NCBI GenBank assembly: GCA_022539475.1
Contig: VCMS01000063.1
Location: 141,726-205,725, forward strand
Length of the DNA stretch: 64,000 bases
Origin: Gracilaria domingensis
Lineage: Eukaryota; Rhodophyta; Florideophyceae; Gracilariales; Gracilariaceae
Direction: 5' to 3'
Of this stretch, positions 1 through 10,946 are shown piece by piece. The translations under genes and the position numbers were made by a program. Position 1 is the first letter of the stretch. Every line of letters begins with the position of its first letter. The notes under the pieces are model-generated. The model ran no database searches. It was not told the DNA's origin and saw nothing but the letters and a program-made list of their open reading frames with translations.

Positions 1-1387
1 TTGGTGAATAAATCATTTAGCGGTGTAAGTACCTCTAGGTCAGTCTCCTCGTCGGAAGTTGAGTCCGAATCATTATACCGTTTGTTTTTACCCTTGCGGG
101 AGTTCTTTCCCCTCTTCAAGCGAGAGTCCTTCCTCTTGCGTCTAGAACCTTTACGGTCGTCGTCTCCTGACGAGTCCGAATCGGTGTCTGAGGACGAAGA
201 GTCCGAGTCCGATCGGCGACTCTTCCTCTTTCCCCTGTTGGTCTTCTTCTTCTTACTAGTTGGTTTACGTCGACGCTCGTCTTCTGAGCTTGACGAATTC
301 CCACCAGGATCTCCACCACTTGGTCCTGACGGAGCTACACCAGTGGGTTGGGGGAGGTACTCTTGAGAGTCTCGATCAACAACCACTCGGGTGACCTCGT
401 TCAGGTCCAGCCGCGGCCCGAGTAGGACCTCCATTTGGTCTACCACTGTTACTGGAACGGGCTCCTCCGTTGCGGAGCCTGCTCCTTCGTCCACTTGGTA
501 AGCCCGGGGAAGGGTCGAGGGGCCCCCAGCCTCTCGGTCTACCTTCTTCCCCTTAGGTGGGCGTTCCTTCCGAATTAGGTCCTCCGTGTTATCCAACACC
601 GGATAAGACACTGAACCCCGTACAGAGTAACCACTTGGTGGAGCGCTCGGCGCCCTTTTCAGGTGACGCACGCCCCGTTTCTCGATTTAGGGAACTGGTG
701 TCGGGGCAAATTGCTTCGGCAACGGGAACCAAACCACTCGAGTATTTCGTGACTTCCAAATCCTCCCTTTCCAAAACCACTTGGTATTACACAAATTCTA
801 GGTCGGGAGACCAAAAGATGTGGTATAACCGGTCGGTGCGAGCTGTGAATGGGGAGCCCTACGTGGGCTCGACCCGGCGGAGGGTTGAAACGCGTGACAC
901 CTAATAGGTCGGTAACACCCACCGTTGCCTATAGTGCACGGTGACCAAGTTGTAAATACGCCGGCACTGGTGAGCGTCAGGTTCGCATAACCCGCGAGGT
1001 CAGCAAAACTAAGAGGACTACTAGACTTACCAATTGGTGACGGTAGAACCGAACTGGTTTCGAATTAGCCCAGTTGGTGCTTAACTTGACCATTTGGTGT
1101 GGGAGATTGGCGTCTCGGGGGTCTAGTACCCCCGCGCGCCACTCTGGCTCTCACGGGCGGAGTGCCACGTGGGCCACCGGGAGGTGCAATTGTGGTGCGC
1201 CACCCCGGCCACATATCTATACTACCTAGCAAATGTTAATTCTAAATTACTAAAAATAAACTAATTGGTCATTGCCATGCTTTTGCATACGCGTTCCACG
1301 TGGTACAGTAGACACCCGTGCTCAGAGCCAGGTGACGTCACCATTTGATCGAATAGAGCTCTCGCCGATCGGGCGCACTATACTACA
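1..1387 (-). mobile_element. Ty3/Gypsy-like retrotransposon copy A, 5' end (LTR side plus gag fragment)
   Basis: On the minus strand this stretch matches the 5' part of copy B (15574 to about 17250) in order: a TGTAGTATAGT start (reverse complement of about 1377-1387, against 15574), a shared leader, and the serine/arginine-rich gag segment. Similarity stops abruptly at 1387, which marks the element edge. The gag part is cut by the window start. At the gag position where copy B has TGA (16985-16987) this copy has CGA, so the copy B stop is a C-to-T change. It carries several ACCANNTGGT palindromes (630, 776, 1029, 1089). Exact LTR length is unresolved because no second LTR is visible. Confidence 0.75.
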
Positions 1388-1389
1388 GG

Positions 1390-1770
1390 TAAATTCTCCT
1401 ATCAAGCCTTTTATACCGATTTCACCGAGTGACATCGAAAAGGTGATAAAAGTATGGAACGATGGAAGTAGTATTCGAGGGATTCTTCCGCTTCGTCTTC
1501 TCAGCGACGCAAAAAGCCGGTCTAGGCTTCTTACAGGATATTCAAATCATATTTGGGCTAATGGTGCGCAGAATAGTGCTTTTAAGAGGTACAAAAAGCT
1601 GGTGTATCTGTATCGAAGTTGGCGCCGGTTTCGTTCGATATCTATGAGGATAATGATCTTCCTGCTTGGAGTCAAGCACTGATTGGCTTCCACCAAGTCT
1701 ATGATATTGATGGAAAGCCAAGGTGTCTAACTGCTGTGATAAAAACTTACAACTCCAACGACTTATGAAG
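1390..1770 (+). pseudogene. Unrecognised coding fragment flanking Gypsy copy A
   Basis: Immediately beyond the Gypsy edge an open frame encodes a mixed hydrophilic sequence (including DIEKVIKVWNDGS) to about 1620. A second frame then gives a plausible continuation (including FDIYEDNDLPAWSQ) to about 1766. The frame change suggests a frameshift. No family is recognised. The abrupt junction with the retrotransposon suggests Gypsy copy A inserted into or beside this older coding sequence. Confidence 0.3.
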
Positions 1771-1845
1771 CTAAGTTACGAAGGCATTCATTAACTGTTC
1801 CGATGCTGTTTTACATCAATAAGATTGCAGTAAACTGTGGCATTC

Positions 1846-3050
1846 CTATCTCTCTAGAACAGCCGTTACAAAAGCTGCTCTGCTGCCTTGTAAGTACGCG
1901 GTGTCGACGGCGAAGCGCATGGGCGAGCGGGCGGTCTTGGGCGAAAAGAGCACGGACACGGTGTCAGAGCGGCGTCGAAGCCAGTGGCGGTCAGCCACAT
2001 CAGCGCCAGCGTGGGGCGGCAGTCCGGCGACGAGAAGAGCAGGATGGCGTCGGTGGCGGCGGACGTCATGGCGCGGGCACGCAGAACGATGCGCCTCTGG
2101 ATATTCTAGATGCCGTTGTGCTGCTCCGCTGCACCCACTGGTGACCAATGCGCGCCCCCCAACCGTGCGCCCCAACTTAGCGTTGAACGTCACGAGCGCA
2201 AGAAATCCGCGCGCACCGCGCGCCCCCCCGCGCCAAGTGCGGCTATAAGACAGCCGCGCTTCACCGCTTTGCTTGCTGCGCCTCTCGTCGCGTGGCGCAC
2301 GTAGCGCGGAATTAGCGCCGCGCCGCAGAGCCACGCGCGTGGCACGCGCCGCAGCGCGTGCAGATGAACGAACGCGCTGAGCGTCTACCGCGCGTCTGAC
2401 GCACATCTTCGTCGCTCACAGCGCCCACCCAGTGGCTGGTGCCACGACGTCTTGCACGCTCCCAGCCGCCACGCCGCGCCCACGCCTATGCTGCCTGCCC
2501 CTCCCCCTCTTACAGCATGTCCGCCGAGGCAGAGTGGGACATGCTGTGGCGGAAGCGGTCGCGGCAGGCGCAGCGGCGGCGAAGCATGGTGACGACGGAT
2601 TATGAAGGTGAGAGCAGTGGCGGTGGCGGCGGCCGGGGCAGTCGCGGGAGTTGCTTCAGTCATAATGCACGGACTCTCGGCATTATGACTATGGCATCCG
2701 GGCCTCGGAGAAGCCTGGTGGCGGCAAAAGCCATGACGCGCGGCGGCGCGCGATGGCGGCAGATGCAAAATCAACGGCGGTGGGCGGCGGTCGTGATGAT
2801 TGATGGCGGCGTCGCACTGCCGCCGCCGTCACCACGCGCGTGCGCCCGCGTCCCTAAAGTTTTCGGCGCTGTAAGCGTCGCTGTCTGCCTGCACTTCCCG
2901 CGCTGTGGCGGCACCCGCGCCGCCGGAAACGCTGCTTGTTTTCGCGCGATGCTGATATACGCGAGGTCCACTAAGCAATGCGCCACAGTCTCCTCTGCTG
3001 CACCGTCCACGCGCCTGCTACCTTCCTAACCTCCTGCCTCCCTTTTCTGC
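1846..3050. other. GC-rich, CpG-rich block without a recognisable gene
   Basis: About 1.2 kb of markedly GC-rich sequence with GCG/CGG runs. Open frames exist on both strands (for example 1846-2406 minus and 2439-3029 plus), but they are alanine/arginine-rich and overlap each other, as expected of GC-rich DNA without stops. I see no domain. It resembles in composition, not in alignable sequence, the blocks at 56.0-57.7 and 61.0-62.1 kb. Confidence 0.4.
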
Positions 3051-3247
3051 TCTGAAAGATCTGCTTCTCTTCCCCGCACCTCTTTCGCAATCAGCCACCT
3101 CGTCGAGGGCAAAGACATTTCTCTACCTCACATGGAAAGTTACCAAGACGCAATTCGATCTTCGCACTTAGGCACGAGTATTTCGGAACTCCACGATATG
3201 CTACTCCGTTTAAATATATCTTCAGGAGGGGATAAAGTTTTTTACGC

Positions 3248-3691
3248 ATGTGCAGTCGAGCGTCAGAAGTCGTAAACGATGTACCGGATGAAATACAACA
3301 AGAGTTAAAAGAATGCCGTTCGCGTTCGACAAATTCTAATCGGGTAACTAACGCGGTCAAGAAAATTTTGGGGAGCTTTTGGAGAGGACTTCGCGGCCTC
3401 CCTACGACGCAAAGAATTGAAGAGCTCAATGGCAAGAAGAGTTTGGGGAAGGAAGCTGCTCTAGTGATATCGTGGATTTATAAGCTAAAGGAAACATGTC
3501 CTTCTTGGATCTGTGACTTGCCGTTGATGTTTCTAGCATGTGCTACTGGTTTTCAGTGGTATGTTCTAACTTTTATGTACCGCGAAATTGCGACCTGGCT
3601 GCCGGAAGATGGAGACATGAAAATAATTTGGATGTCTAAACTGAAGGCAAAGCATGAGAAGGACTTTATGAAGTTATTTCTGACAAGTTGA
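3248..3691 (+). CDS. Hypothetical protein, 147 aa
   Basis: A 147-codon frame starting ATG and ending TGA. It has a charged N-terminal half (DEIQQELKECRSRS), a lysine/glutamate-rich middle and a hydrophobic, tryptophan-containing segment around residues 85-110 that could be one membrane helix or a buried core. No family is recognised. The following frame from 3725 is short. It may be part of a longer decayed gene or element; treated as hypothetical. Confidence 0.3.
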   Translation: MCSRASEVVNDVPDEIQQELKECRSRSTNSNRVTNAVKKILGSFWRGLRGLPTTQRIEELNGKKSLGKEAALVISWIYKLKETCPSWICDLPLMFLACATGFQWYVLTFMYREIATWLPEDGDMKIIWMSKLKAKHEKDFMKLFLTS

Positions 3692-4949
3692 AAGGATCAT
3701 ATTCCCAGAATTCCGCTGTAAACCTTGGTTATGACCCATTTTGCAGCGAGTGAAGTCCGAAAAATGTTCAAAAAATTAAATATGTGGCCAAAATGTAGGC
3801 ACAATGTTGTCTCATGTCTCGAACCAATTTTCGAAAAAACAATTCATGGTATGGTTCATGGTCGAATTTACACCGCAACGACAGGGCTACTAATGAAGCC
3901 GTTTCTGGCCCATATTTGGTATGTTCGATATCATTGAGAATGGTCAACAAATGGGACGCTCAGAAGCCGCGGTGATATATGGTTACCTCTGCCAGTAATG
4001 CTGTGTGTGCATGGTCAGTGTTAGGCCCATAGACTGGCTCCGGCATGGAACCGTGTATGGAGCTGTCTGCCATGGCTCGACAATTTAGCTCTACAAGGCT
4101 GGCAGGATTGCAGACGCATCACAACGATACAAGCATTTGCAGCTTGTACCAACGCCTCTCATGCTCCTGTCGGCAGGATACACCCGTTTGAAAGGGTTGT
4201 GTCGTTGGACATCACTTGCGGGAAGCCATACCAGTCTCCTCACTTTCCCTACGCACACATGTCGATAAGAATGGGGGAGAGTGCGTCAGCAGCGAAAGAC
4301 GGGGGGCTATCGCCATGCCGCCTCTGCGACCACATCCCGACATATATATCTTCTTGATTTGGGAGCACCGCCGATCGCTCAACCCGAGCAACCTCTCTCT
4401 CTCTGACCGGCAGGAAATAGTTCAGTACAAGAGCGCCAACCGTTTCCCTACAATCTCCTCAGCACAAACCGCTGAATGATGATGATACCGAGACCGAAGG
4501 AATGTTTTGAGGATCTCAGCGTCAGTTCGTTAGGATTTGCGAGTTGTCCTTTGGTCAAAACCGAGCGCACGTGGGAGAATGTGAAGAGACTGGATGAGAG
4601 AACTGTGCTCAAAGCGACTACTGTTCCAGATGAGAGAGTTAGATCTAGCACCAAATTGTCAACGCTTGATTCACAATGTTCGTTTTCTGTCCGCTTGAGA
4701 TTCTCGGAGTGCAAGCAATTGACAATGTGAACTTGACATGATGCAATTCATCAAATTTGTGCTCTGTTTGGGACAGCCTGATCAGATTAGCCAGCCACGG
4801 ACACTAGCCGATACGGCTATACGAGCGCATCGCAGAAGCAAGCTAGTTCACCTTCGATGACCCAAAGACTCACCTATCTTACTCCCCATTGGCAGTATTT
4901 CGTCTGTTTGTGCTAAAGTTGCATCAGCCCACAAGAGCTCTCCACCAGC
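3692..4949. other. No recognisable gene
   Basis: Only short overlapping open frames of 60-90 codons on both strands (for example 3725-3937 and 4476-4730), none with a recognisable motif. No repeats shared with the rest of the window were noticed. Confidence 0.4.
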
Positions 4950-5819
4950 ATGATGATCCTCGTTTTTATGCTTTTGCTGCTGTCGACTGCGCTTTGGCTT
5001 GTTAGAAAGCCCCTGCATCCGCTCCATTTTTTCGGCGAGCAGCCCCCCTCCTTGTCTCAAGTCGAATCTAACACAGGAATCTGAACCCAGAACGATCTAC
5101 TAGCATCCGCAATCAAGCTACCACAAAACCCAAAGCTTGTTTCACCAGAAACTGCATTTGTTCGCGATTCTGACTGCAAGAAATTCGTCACTGACGCGCG
5201 TGGAATCATCTGGACCGTAGCTCAAAACAGGTCAGCATATAAACCTTACGCAGTTACTGGGGGTGCATTGCTAGGCGATGCTTTTGATCCCTAAACTGGG
5301 GCCCTCTATGTACGCGACTCTACACATGGCATTCTTCGGGTGCCGCCCGATCCGAGCAAAGCTCATACAGAGATTGTGGCTCCTGCATTGTCGTCCGATC
5401 CATTAGATGAAATCACCTATTGCGATGACGTACATGTAACCTCTGATGGGAAAGTGTACTTCACATCTGTCACCAAGCTGTTCCCACAACGCGACATGCA
5501 TATCCTTCATTCTAACACGTACGGAACATATGTCTCAGACGTCTTGTACGGCTCTCCATCTGTGCGCCTACTTCTGTATGATCCAGAAACAATGGAAACC
5601 ACACAACTTGCAGACGGTATAGCCTTTGCCAACGGAATTGCGGTACATCCTAGCGGCAACTACGCTCTCTTTGCAGAAACTACGACCATGAAAATTTGGA
5701 AGGTATGGCTCCGAGGTGACAAGTGTGGCGAGAGACAAGTGCTGGTAGAACTGCTAGGTTTTCCTGATGGAATCTCATATGACTCTGTGGGAAAGCAGTT
5801 TTGGGTAACCCTCTACGGC
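4950..5819 (+). pseudogene. Strictosidine-synthase-like / SMP-30-type beta-propeller protein, 5' part
   Basis: Family members are six-bladed beta-propellers related to plant strictosidine synthase and animal APMAP, usually membrane-anchored hydrolase-like proteins. The frame starts at ATG 4950 with a hydrophobic N-terminal anchor (MMILVFMLLLLSTALWLV), then shows family segments: SPETAFVRDSD, FDP-stop-TGALYV, DDVHVTSDGKVYFT, FANGIAVHPSGNYALFAET and GFPDGISYD. One frame is kept throughout, but it holds in-frame TGA (5082-5084) and TAA (5292-5294). Coding similarity ends at about 5819, where the left end of the Plavaka-type transposon begins. The missing C-terminal portion is found at 14764-15012. 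A pseudogene broken by insertion and two nonsense codons. Confidence 0.8.
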
Positions 5820-5851
5820 GTCTGTCTCTTGCAGATGCTAGTTTTTGGCGA

Positions 5852-5951
5852 GGGTCGTCCAGAAATTGGCAAGGGTCGTCCAGTAAATTTTTTGAAAAAA
5901 TATCGAGATCAATTATTTCAAAATCTGCAGATAATTGCTTGGGTCGTCCAG
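5852..5951 (+). repeat. Three subterminal GGGTCGTCCAG repeats
   Basis: Exact 11-mers GGGTCGTCCAG occur at 5852, 5873 and 5941, all in the same orientation and within 135 bp of the element's left end. Copy 2 repeats them at 50199, 50220 and 50288. Subterminal repeats of this kind bind transposase or accessory proteins in CACTA-type elements; that role is inferred here. Confidence 0.7.
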
Positions 5952-6316
5952 AATCGCTGTGCAGTAAATACTGGTGGGTTTTCCACTCGTGCTAGTTCTT
6001 TAGTCGAGGGCTACCTGAACTGTATTTCGCGAAGCCTAGGTTCAGTTTCCATTAAGGTGCACATTACACGATACCTTCTGCGGAATGATACCCTGCAACG
6101 CATGGAATACTAGTGCTAGTACAGATGATGCCCATTATGAAATCATACCGTTTTATTCGTATCTATTCTTCTATCGACCGCTTCTGCTAACCACTACTTC
6201 GCTATATTACATGTACCATTTCCCCATGATGGATCGGGTGTAGGCGCAATCTGCGGCAGATGCCGCAGAGGGCACCTGCACCAAATTGCGGTAACGGTAG
6301 AACACATACGCACTCC

Positions 6317-6392
6317 GAGAGGATGAGGCGCGAAGCGCCTCATCCTCTCCGTTCGTCATGTAGGGAACCATGCCCAGATGCATGGTTCCCTA
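6317..6392. repeat. Two adjacent perfect hairpins
   Basis: First: GAGAGGATGAGGCGC, loop GAA, and its exact complement (6317-6349; 15-bp stem). Second: TAGGGAACCATG, 8-nt loop, and its exact complement (6361-6392; 12-bp stem). Both recur in copy 2; the first is perfect at 50664-50696 and the second has one stem mismatch. Confidence 0.75.
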
Positions 6393-6447
6393 CTTGAGAA
6401 ACCTGCACCTGCAACTCGTGAGCTACGTACGCATCAAAAGTCATTTA

Positions 6448-7340
6448 CCTGTATACGCAAGCGGAAAGTATCCATAAGTTAGTCAATGATCCGTTGGATA
6501 CATTTGAAATGCGATGGAACGTACCATTGATAAAGCAAAACAGAAACGTTGCGCTAGAAAAGTCGAGGGACCTAGTAACTCGCAAAATGAAAAAGAAGAA
6601 GGAAAGGGATCGGTTAGATTACCAGCCCACCATCATCGTAAAGCGCGAAAGGTGTCGAAGCGAGAACTCACAACCAAGGACACCAAGAATGTCCATGCAG
6701 CAAACATACCTCAAGATGCGATAAACGAAAGAGCAGCCTATGTCCCAACCAAGTACCAGAATCGCCTATCCCGAACAGCCAGAGATCGATCTTGAGAGAC
6801 GAAATGAAATTGGTCGTTTTCCTGTATACGCAAGCAGAAAGTATCCATAAGTTAGTCAATGATCCGTTGGATACAGTTGAAATGCGATCGAACGTACCAT
6901 TGATAAGGGCAAAACAGAAACGTTGCACTAGAAAAGTCGAGGGACCTAGTAACTCGCAAACGGAAGAAGAAGCAGGAAAGGGATCGGTTAGATTACCAGC
7001 CCACCATCATCGTAAAGCGCGAAAAGGTGTCGAAGCGAGAACTCACAAACAAGGACACCAAGAATGCCCAAGCAGCAAACATACCGCAAGATGCGATAAA
7101 CGAGAGAGCAGCCTATGTCCCAACCAAGTACCAGAATCGCCTATCCCGAACAGCCAGAGATCGATTTTGAGAGACGAAATGAAATTGGTCGTTTTCCTGT
7201 ATACGCAAGCAGAAAGTATCCATAAATTAGTCAATGCTCCGTTGGATACAGTTGAAATGCGATAGAACGTACCATTGGTAAGAGCAAAACAGAAACGTTG
7301 CACTAGAAAAGTCGAGGGACCTAGAAACTCGCAAAAGTAA
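6448..7340 (+). repeat. Tandem array of about 375-bp units
   Basis: Units begin with CCTGTATACGCAAG at 6448, 6821 and 7196; spacing is 373 and 375 bp and the third unit is truncated near 7340. The second unit is a multiple of three and an open frame (6792-7265) runs through it into the third, giving a 125-residue period, but no protein family is recognised. Copy 2 has diverged, partly deleted units starting at 50795 and 51122. Confidence 0.75.
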
Positions 7341-7600
7341 CCCAAAGCCTTTTTCCTGCCGTTTACATGTCGCAGAGCGCGAAGAGACGTGGTGAAGATT
7401 GGTTAGTTTAGAACAAAGATACGTAGAAGGAAATGGAAGCACGTACGAAAAGACTGCACGGAAAGACTGCACGGAATACATCCGTGAGATACGGATGCTG
7501 TCCGCTTTATGGAGGCGTCCGACGAGGGCGGAGAAAGAGAATGAGGTACGCTTCATGTCCGCTTAATGGAATCCATTCTCAGCACGCTACTTCGTAATCC

Positions 7601-7660
7601 GTCGTACTTTTTTCCGCCCTCGCACTTCGTAGCGAGTGCGAGGGCGGAAAAACGTACGAC
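7601..7660. repeat. Imperfect 26-bp-stem hairpin
   Basis: Arms 7601-7626 and 7635-7660 pair at 25 of 26 positions around an 8-nt loop. The core is CCGCCCTCGCACT and its complement. Copy 2 preserves only part of it (near 51826-51860). Confidence 0.7.
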
Positions 7661-8027
7661 GGAGCGGAGTAGAACGCGAGGATGGCACGGATCACGACAG
7701 TAACAAAAGATCGGACGTCGGACGGGCGGGGGCGGCGGCGGAGGGAAGAGATTTATTTTTCTGTGCGAGATTGGACAAGTGTACAGCGTACAACGTTGGG
7801 AAACCACAGGTTTATAACCAGTGGTAGATAATACGAGAAGTACACCCTTGTATTGAGGTCGACGTGTACCTACGTTCCTTTTTGAACGAAAGCACGTGAT
7901 TTAAACTCAAAATATATTCTCCGTTCTGAGCAACACGTCGATATTGACTGTCGCTCGACCTCCTTCTCCCTTCGGACGCCCTTCCCTTGCAGTCTTTGTC
8001 GTCGTTTCTCGTTCATTTCTTCTTCCC

Positions 8028-10946
8028 ATGGTCTACTACTGTACACATAAGAAGCGTGGGTGGCCCTTCCTTACTCGCCGAGGAGTCTTATCTCTTCAAC
8101 AGCATGTCAACCATTGCCCGTTTCGTCTGAAAGCAGCGCTGGAAGACGACAATAGCCGGGCAATTCGGAGAAGCAAGCGTCTCAAGCTTTCCGCGCCCGC
8201 GCCCGCATCTTCCGAAACGGTCACTGCCCCTTGTCGCCTTCCCGAGCCTCCAGTGTCCGAGGACATCGTCGACCCCACTCCGTGCGCCCCTCCCATTCCG
8301 GACACTTCGCATTGTGTTTCTCCTTCCCCGGGTCCCGCGTCATTAGAGCGAGAACACGGAAGCAGTTCCCGCCCAGTGCCTTCTGAGGAGGCCCTTGGTG
8401 ATTTGCATATGGATTATCTCACGGTTTGTCTGGCTTCAGTAGCTTCCAACCTTGGTCATCGTGAGGCGGACGAGCTAATTGGGCTACTTCGGGACCCGCG
8501 ATTCTCGCAAAAGCGATTCAACGAGACCATAACAAGTTCCAAGCGCTGTACAGAACTGAAGAACGCCATTTTCGAACGATACGCCTCAAAGGACGGTTTC
8601 AATCGCAGAACTGTCTCGCCAGAAGGATGTAAGTTCAGCGCCACCCTCTACACGAGAGACCCCGTTCAGACACTTGTGAAACAGCCCCAGTTGGCTAACA
8701 ACGAAAACACATTCTTCCACCCTATACCTCAGACCCACTCCACGAAAATATCTCACCCCATGTCCGGCTCTCTCGCAAGAGACGCCACCTCAAAACTTAA
8801 GGAAATGGTCATGGGCTCTTTGGATAGTAGAATAGTGTGGTACTCCCAAGAAATAAGTTACAGTGAATCTTTCGTAGGTCTTCTGCAGGTATACACCGAT
8901 AAGTCTTCAACAACTCTAAAGCAAACATCGGTTACCGCCTACCCTCTTCACCTCATATTTCTCAACTTCTCCGACGAGCTTCGCCGTAAGTGTATCCGTG
9001 ATGACCTCACAGTAGTGGCATACTTCCCTACCACACTGATCGAGGTTTCCGCATCTGAAGCAGACGCAATGCCATTCGTTTCTAGCAAGTCTCTACGCGA
9101 GTCCAGGATGCAAATCCTTCAAGAATCTCTTCGTCAAGTCCTGGAGCCCATTCTAAATCTCACGCAGAAAGGTTTTCAGTTCATCGGCGAAGACAAAATA
9201 AGTCGAGTGTGCCATCCTCTGCTTGCAAGTTATTGTGCGGATATTCCTGAGGCTAAGGACATTCTGTCCATTCTTCATGGGACCAAAACGGAAAGCCCGT
9301 GTCATAGATGCAAAGCCCCTCGCTCATCTTTATGCAGTCCTATTCCCACCTCATTCAACGGACGTTCTCAAAAGCACACGAAAAGCATCCGAAAGACATA
9401 CACAGCTATCTTGCAACATGCACAAAAAGACGAGGCGGAAAGACGTCCACGTCGTGCGAGGGAGAGGAGATCTCAAGCGGATACTCTGATGCGTTCAAAT
9501 TCCATATCTCTCATTCCTTCGTTCCTCGAAACTTCCGTAAGCCTTGGAATGATCCCGGGATTGTCTCCATACAGTCTGATCTCATTCGAACCATTACACA
9601 ACTTGCATCTCGGCATCTCAAAGTTGATAAAAACGGCCACAATCGAGAGACTGCAGTCAGACACCCTGTGCACCACAATAGGAACATCTGCATCGCGTTC
9701 ATTTCGAACGATACGCACCCAACTCCTCAACCATGCAAACGCAATTCTAGCTGCCATAGAACGCGATTCTCCTGCCAAAGGTTTACATATCGATTTCTCC
9801 ACGCAGGAGAAAGGCAAATCTTTGAATGGTATCTTCACGAAAGACGGTCTCCGTGGAATGCTGGAGGCCAAAAACTACAAAGCACTTGACATGGTCTTTC
9901 CCTTCATAGGAGCATTCTTTGACATATGCTGTGGAGAACAGGACGTTGCCCCAATCACAACCGTTTTCTCTCAGTATTCGGACTTGCTCTCGACCTTATT
10001 CAGATACAATCGTGACCCGTATTGGACTGAAAGCTGTCTCCTGTGTCTTAGTTCGGAGATTGAAGCCTTCAAGCGTTCCGCAACAAAGACTCTGGCGGAT
10101 TTTCATCCCTCCAGACTGGGAACTCTGAAGTTTCATCTTCTCGATCATCTCGTGGACGATATTCGCCGTCTGGGAAGTATCAAGTACTACGACGCAGGCA
10201 TATACGACCATGCACACCTGCTATTTAAGAGACACTACAAAAAGACGTCCAGAAGAACAGCAACGGCTGTGGAGGAGACTATTCGCTCCATTGAGCACGG
10301 ACATGTTAGAAAGCAATGGAATGGCAATACTCCTTACCAGCGTAATCCAGGTTTACCAGGAACTTCCACACAGCTTCCTCGGTTTGCAATGAGAGGGCGT
10401 TCTTTCACTTTACGAGCTCTTCAACATTGTGTTTCAAGTATGTCCAGTTCAAAAACATGGACTGCTGTTAGAGAGATGTTCTCAAGTACGGACACAAGGT
10501 CGATTCTTGATCAGATTGGTGAACAGGCCCTTCCTCCTTTCCTCAGTCTCGTGAAAGAAACACTGGATGAGCACTCTATTACATACTTCCCAGAAAAGAC
10601 AAGGATAACTCTGGTGAATTCGGCCCTCGTCAAAGGCGGTTTCGTTCCGACTCTTGAACACTTCGATTCGTCTTCTAAGGCACTTAAGCTGGGACGACCC
10701 AAATACCCCATCATCCAACGTGTCTTCGCTTCTCCAGCATTTGGTCCCAGTAGAAAGCCAAAGTTTTCCACTGTATTGGTAAGCGGAGAAGATTCAGAGA
10801 CTTGGGTTGCCCAGGTAGTAGCTCTGATGTCGGCCACGTCGCGATTCGGAGCTATTGCAAAGGTCGCGTATTGTGCTAAAAGTCGCGGATCAAGTGGGTG
10901 TGAAGCGCTAGTTTTCTCTAGTTTGATATGTGTGCACGGCGTGTGC
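8028..10946 (+). CDS. Plavaka-type transposase, about 970 aa, open
   Basis: Start chosen at ATG 8028 because copy 2 begins at the equivalent ATG (52295); the frame is open upstream to 7944. N-terminus: a C2HC-like finger (CTHKKRG, then QQHVNHC), then a basic, proline/serine-rich linker. Middle: VYTDKSSTTLK and a segment ending VVAYFPT resemble the DKT...YLP block of Plavaka transposases, followed by SPCHRCKAP (zinc pair). C-terminal half: EPLHNLHLGISK and a YDAGIYDHAHLLFKRHY block typical of TNP2/Plavaka cores. No internal stop or frameshift. The frame runs on to a TAG at 11054, but after 10946 it reads foldback DNA, so the native C-terminus may be missing. Function inferred: cut-and-paste transposase. 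In this copy the second finger cysteine is tryptophan (RGWPF versus RGCPF in copy 2). Confidence 0.7.

Larger units (their letters stand above)
5819..10946 (+). mobile_element. Plavaka-type (TNP2/CACTA-related) DNA transposon, copy 1
   Basis: The left end is defined by the shared start CGTCTGTCTCTTGCAG at 5819 and at 50166 (copy 2) and by the interrupted host gene. It contains, in order, subterminal 11-bp repeats, two hairpins, a tandem array of about 375-bp units, a long imperfect hairpin and the transposase gene. The 3' end is not seen because a foldback element begins at 10947, still inside the open reading frame. Presence of an uninterrupted transposase frame makes this the best-preserved element of the window. 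Confidence 0.75.

Noticed and set aside
1846-2406. 186-codon minus-strand ORF in the GC-rich block
   Set aside because: Arg/Ala-rich in a frame opposite other open frames; typical of GC-rich DNA, no motif.
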